From Amorphochlora amoebiformis (taxonomy: Eukaryota > Cercozoa > Chlorarachniophyceae), in NCBI GenBank assembly GCA_054601695.1, contig BAAHQB010000004.1:992001-1056000 (forward strand): a stretch of 64,000 nucleotides of DNA, written 5' to 3'. The notes under the pieces were generated by a model, which saw only the letters and a list, made by a program, of their open reading frames with translations, searched no databases and was not told the DNA's origin. Below are positions 63,172 to 64,000 of this stretch, piece by piece; position 1 is the stretch's first letter; each line of letters begins with the position of its first letter. The position numbers were made by a program, and so were the translations under genes.

Positions 63172-63562
63172 GTTTGCATATATATATATATATATATATA
63201 TCATAAATGTGTTAGGTGTACCCACTGAAAATATGTTTTTGTATCAATACATACATATGTATATATATATATAATATTTCTATATATACATATATAATAT
63301 ACGTATATATATTATTTATATATATGTAACTATAGATTATTCATACTTGCATATATATATATATATATCTATATATAAAATTTTGAATTTGACCTGCTCT
63401 TTCTTGTCACCGACCGTCAAATCAGACTTCCGATCTAGTAAACCCTTATCTGTGTGTCAATGTAGGTCTATATATATATATATGTATAAATGCACATTCA
63501 AGGATGTGTTTTTATGTCACATACACACATATATATATATATATATGTATAACATATATATA

Positions 63563-63606
<44 letters not shown>

Positions 63607-64000
63607 ATATATATATATATATGTGTGTGTGTGTAATATTGCGCAAGCACAGAATTTAACGTATGGAAGATGCAAAAAAGACTGAAACGGAAGAATTAGC
63701 TCCAAATTAATACAACTTGACAGTCCACCCAAGACCTCATCCCCATCCCCCCTAATGTATCCAGCGATGAAACTCGCCGAAAAGATAAAGAAAACATCAT
63801 GCAAGCAACCGTCTTCCCCTTACCAACCAAAACCCTTAGAGCTGAGAAGCCTTTGAAAAGCATCAAATAAAAAATCTCCCATCCACAAAGAAGTTCTACT
63901 CTTCCTACCGCGTCCTCCTCCAATCCCCGATCCCTTATCCTCATGGAAAGACTGAATGGAAGAAAGCAGGTGGAATCAGTAATCGCACTACCTGGCTGTG
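53894..64000 (-). CDS. Phosphatidylinositol phosphate kinase (PIPK), 5' end beyond window
   Basis: Exons in transcript order: 63951-63824 (tentative), 63449-63394, 62997-62947, 62136-62088, 61675-61617, 60919-60869, 60358-60280, 59594-59539, one unresolved, 58788-58744, 58608-58527, 57794-57756, 57164-57105, 56816-56748, 56134-56108, 56083-56072, 55756-55691, 55480-55391, 54776-54721, 54351-54300, 54187-53894. Landmarks: [19 protein letters not shown] (PIPK Gly loop and ATP Lys), [31 protein letters not shown] (start of DLKGS), [18 protein letters not shown] (the family's FL...MDYSLLxGI), RVADGRDWN in place of GIIDxLxxWN with the Asp kept, and [10 protein letters not shown]. PIPKs make PtdIns(4,5)P2 or related lipids at membranes. 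The exon carrying the GS of DLKGS was not located with confidence. Further N-terminal domains lie outside the window. Confidence 0.85.
57155..57570 (-). repeat. Two copies of the PIPK MDYSLL exon acceptor region
   Basis: Plus-strand GTCCATGGTCTAATGG...AGGGCTTAGGGTTTA at 57156-57196 has a diverged copy GTCCATGGTCTGGTGG...AGGGCTTCAGGTTTA at about 57523-57568. The first contains the acceptor and first codons (ACC ATG GAC) of exon 57164-57105. Confidence 0.82.
58900..59010. repeat. Pyrimidine-rich tract in PIPK intron
   Basis: CTCTCC/TTCCC-rich sequence on the plus strand within the intron region where the DLKGS-continuing exon is expected; the purine strand is the sense strand. Confidence 0.7.
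61650..61890 (-). repeat. Three diverged copies of the PIPK Gly-loop exon acceptor region
   Basis: Plus-strand CTCCCTCCTTTCCCTCCGCC with TACCAATAT (61656-61686) is echoed by CTCCTTCCTTCCCTAG (about 61755-61793) and CTCCTTCCTTCCCTTCGTC with TACCGATAT (about 61843-61886). The last two share a 35-bp near-identical core. Only the first copy encodes a usable exon start. Confidence 0.8.
62221..62930. repeat. 700-bp polypurine/polypyrimidine tract in PIPK intron
   Basis: Nearly pure A/G on the plus strand (GAGAGAGG, GGGGGGG, AGGAGAG), so the PIPK transcript carries a C/U-only run. It occupies the intron between exons 62997-62947 and 62136-62088. The Arg/Glu-rich open frames across it reflect the base bias. 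Confidence 0.95.

Overview
The window is eukaryotic nuclear DNA. It carries interrupted genes with GT-AG introns, telomere-like TTAGGG/CCCTAA tracts and a very large amount of (AT)n/(TATATG)n microsatellite. The long open frames of Tyr-Ile-His-Met repeats are translations of these microsatellites, not genes. The real genes were recovered by reading short, compositionally normal exons between AT-rich introns, joining them only where splice sites and reading phase agree, and matching the products to known families. One gene is a homologue of a winged-helix membrane protein conserved in cyanobacteria and plastid-bearing eukaryotes. Together with the DUF1336 (EDR2 C-terminal) gene it suggests an alga or a relative with a plastid ancestry; the exact lineage cannot be read from the sequence.

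Layout. 1-899 (-): 3' part of a DUF1336 gene, running off the left edge. 1073-22542 (+): complete DIS3/RRP44 exosome ribonuclease gene in about 34 exons over 21.5 kb. 24486-26608 (-): compact 4-exon TM9SF (nonaspanin) gene. 26641-31934 (+): 10-exon DEDDy 3'-5' exonuclease gene, starting 32 bp from the TM9SF start. 36399-53099 (+): about 26-exon winged-helix membrane protein gene of the cyanobacterial/plastid type. 53894-64000 (-): phosphatidylinositol phosphate kinase (PIPK) gene, 3' complete and open at the right edge. Gene pairs are divergent (DUF1336/DIS3, TM9SF/exonuclease) or convergent (DIS3/TM9SF, winged-helix/PIPK). The 31.9-36.4 kb interval holds telomere-like repeats and unassigned unique sequence.

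The most unusual signal is that exon ends carrying a splice site are repeatedly duplicated into the adjoining intron, with (AT)n or degenerate repeat between the copies. I see this at donors in DIS3 (12.5-12.9 kb) and the winged-helix gene (42.1 and 44.1-44.7 kb), and at acceptors in the winged-helix gene (40.8 and 49.0 kb) and PIPK (57.1-57.6 and 61.6-61.9 kb). This looks like a recurrent mode of intron growth that leaves decoy or alternative splice sites. Other points are interstitial telomeric arrays whose orientation flips (45.7 kb), one GC-AG intron, introns of 49-60 nt next to kilobase ones, and a DIS3 PIN domain whose catalytic acids look eroded. There is no operon logic; the genes cover RNA decay, membrane trafficking, phosphoinositide signalling and a plastid-type membrane protein.
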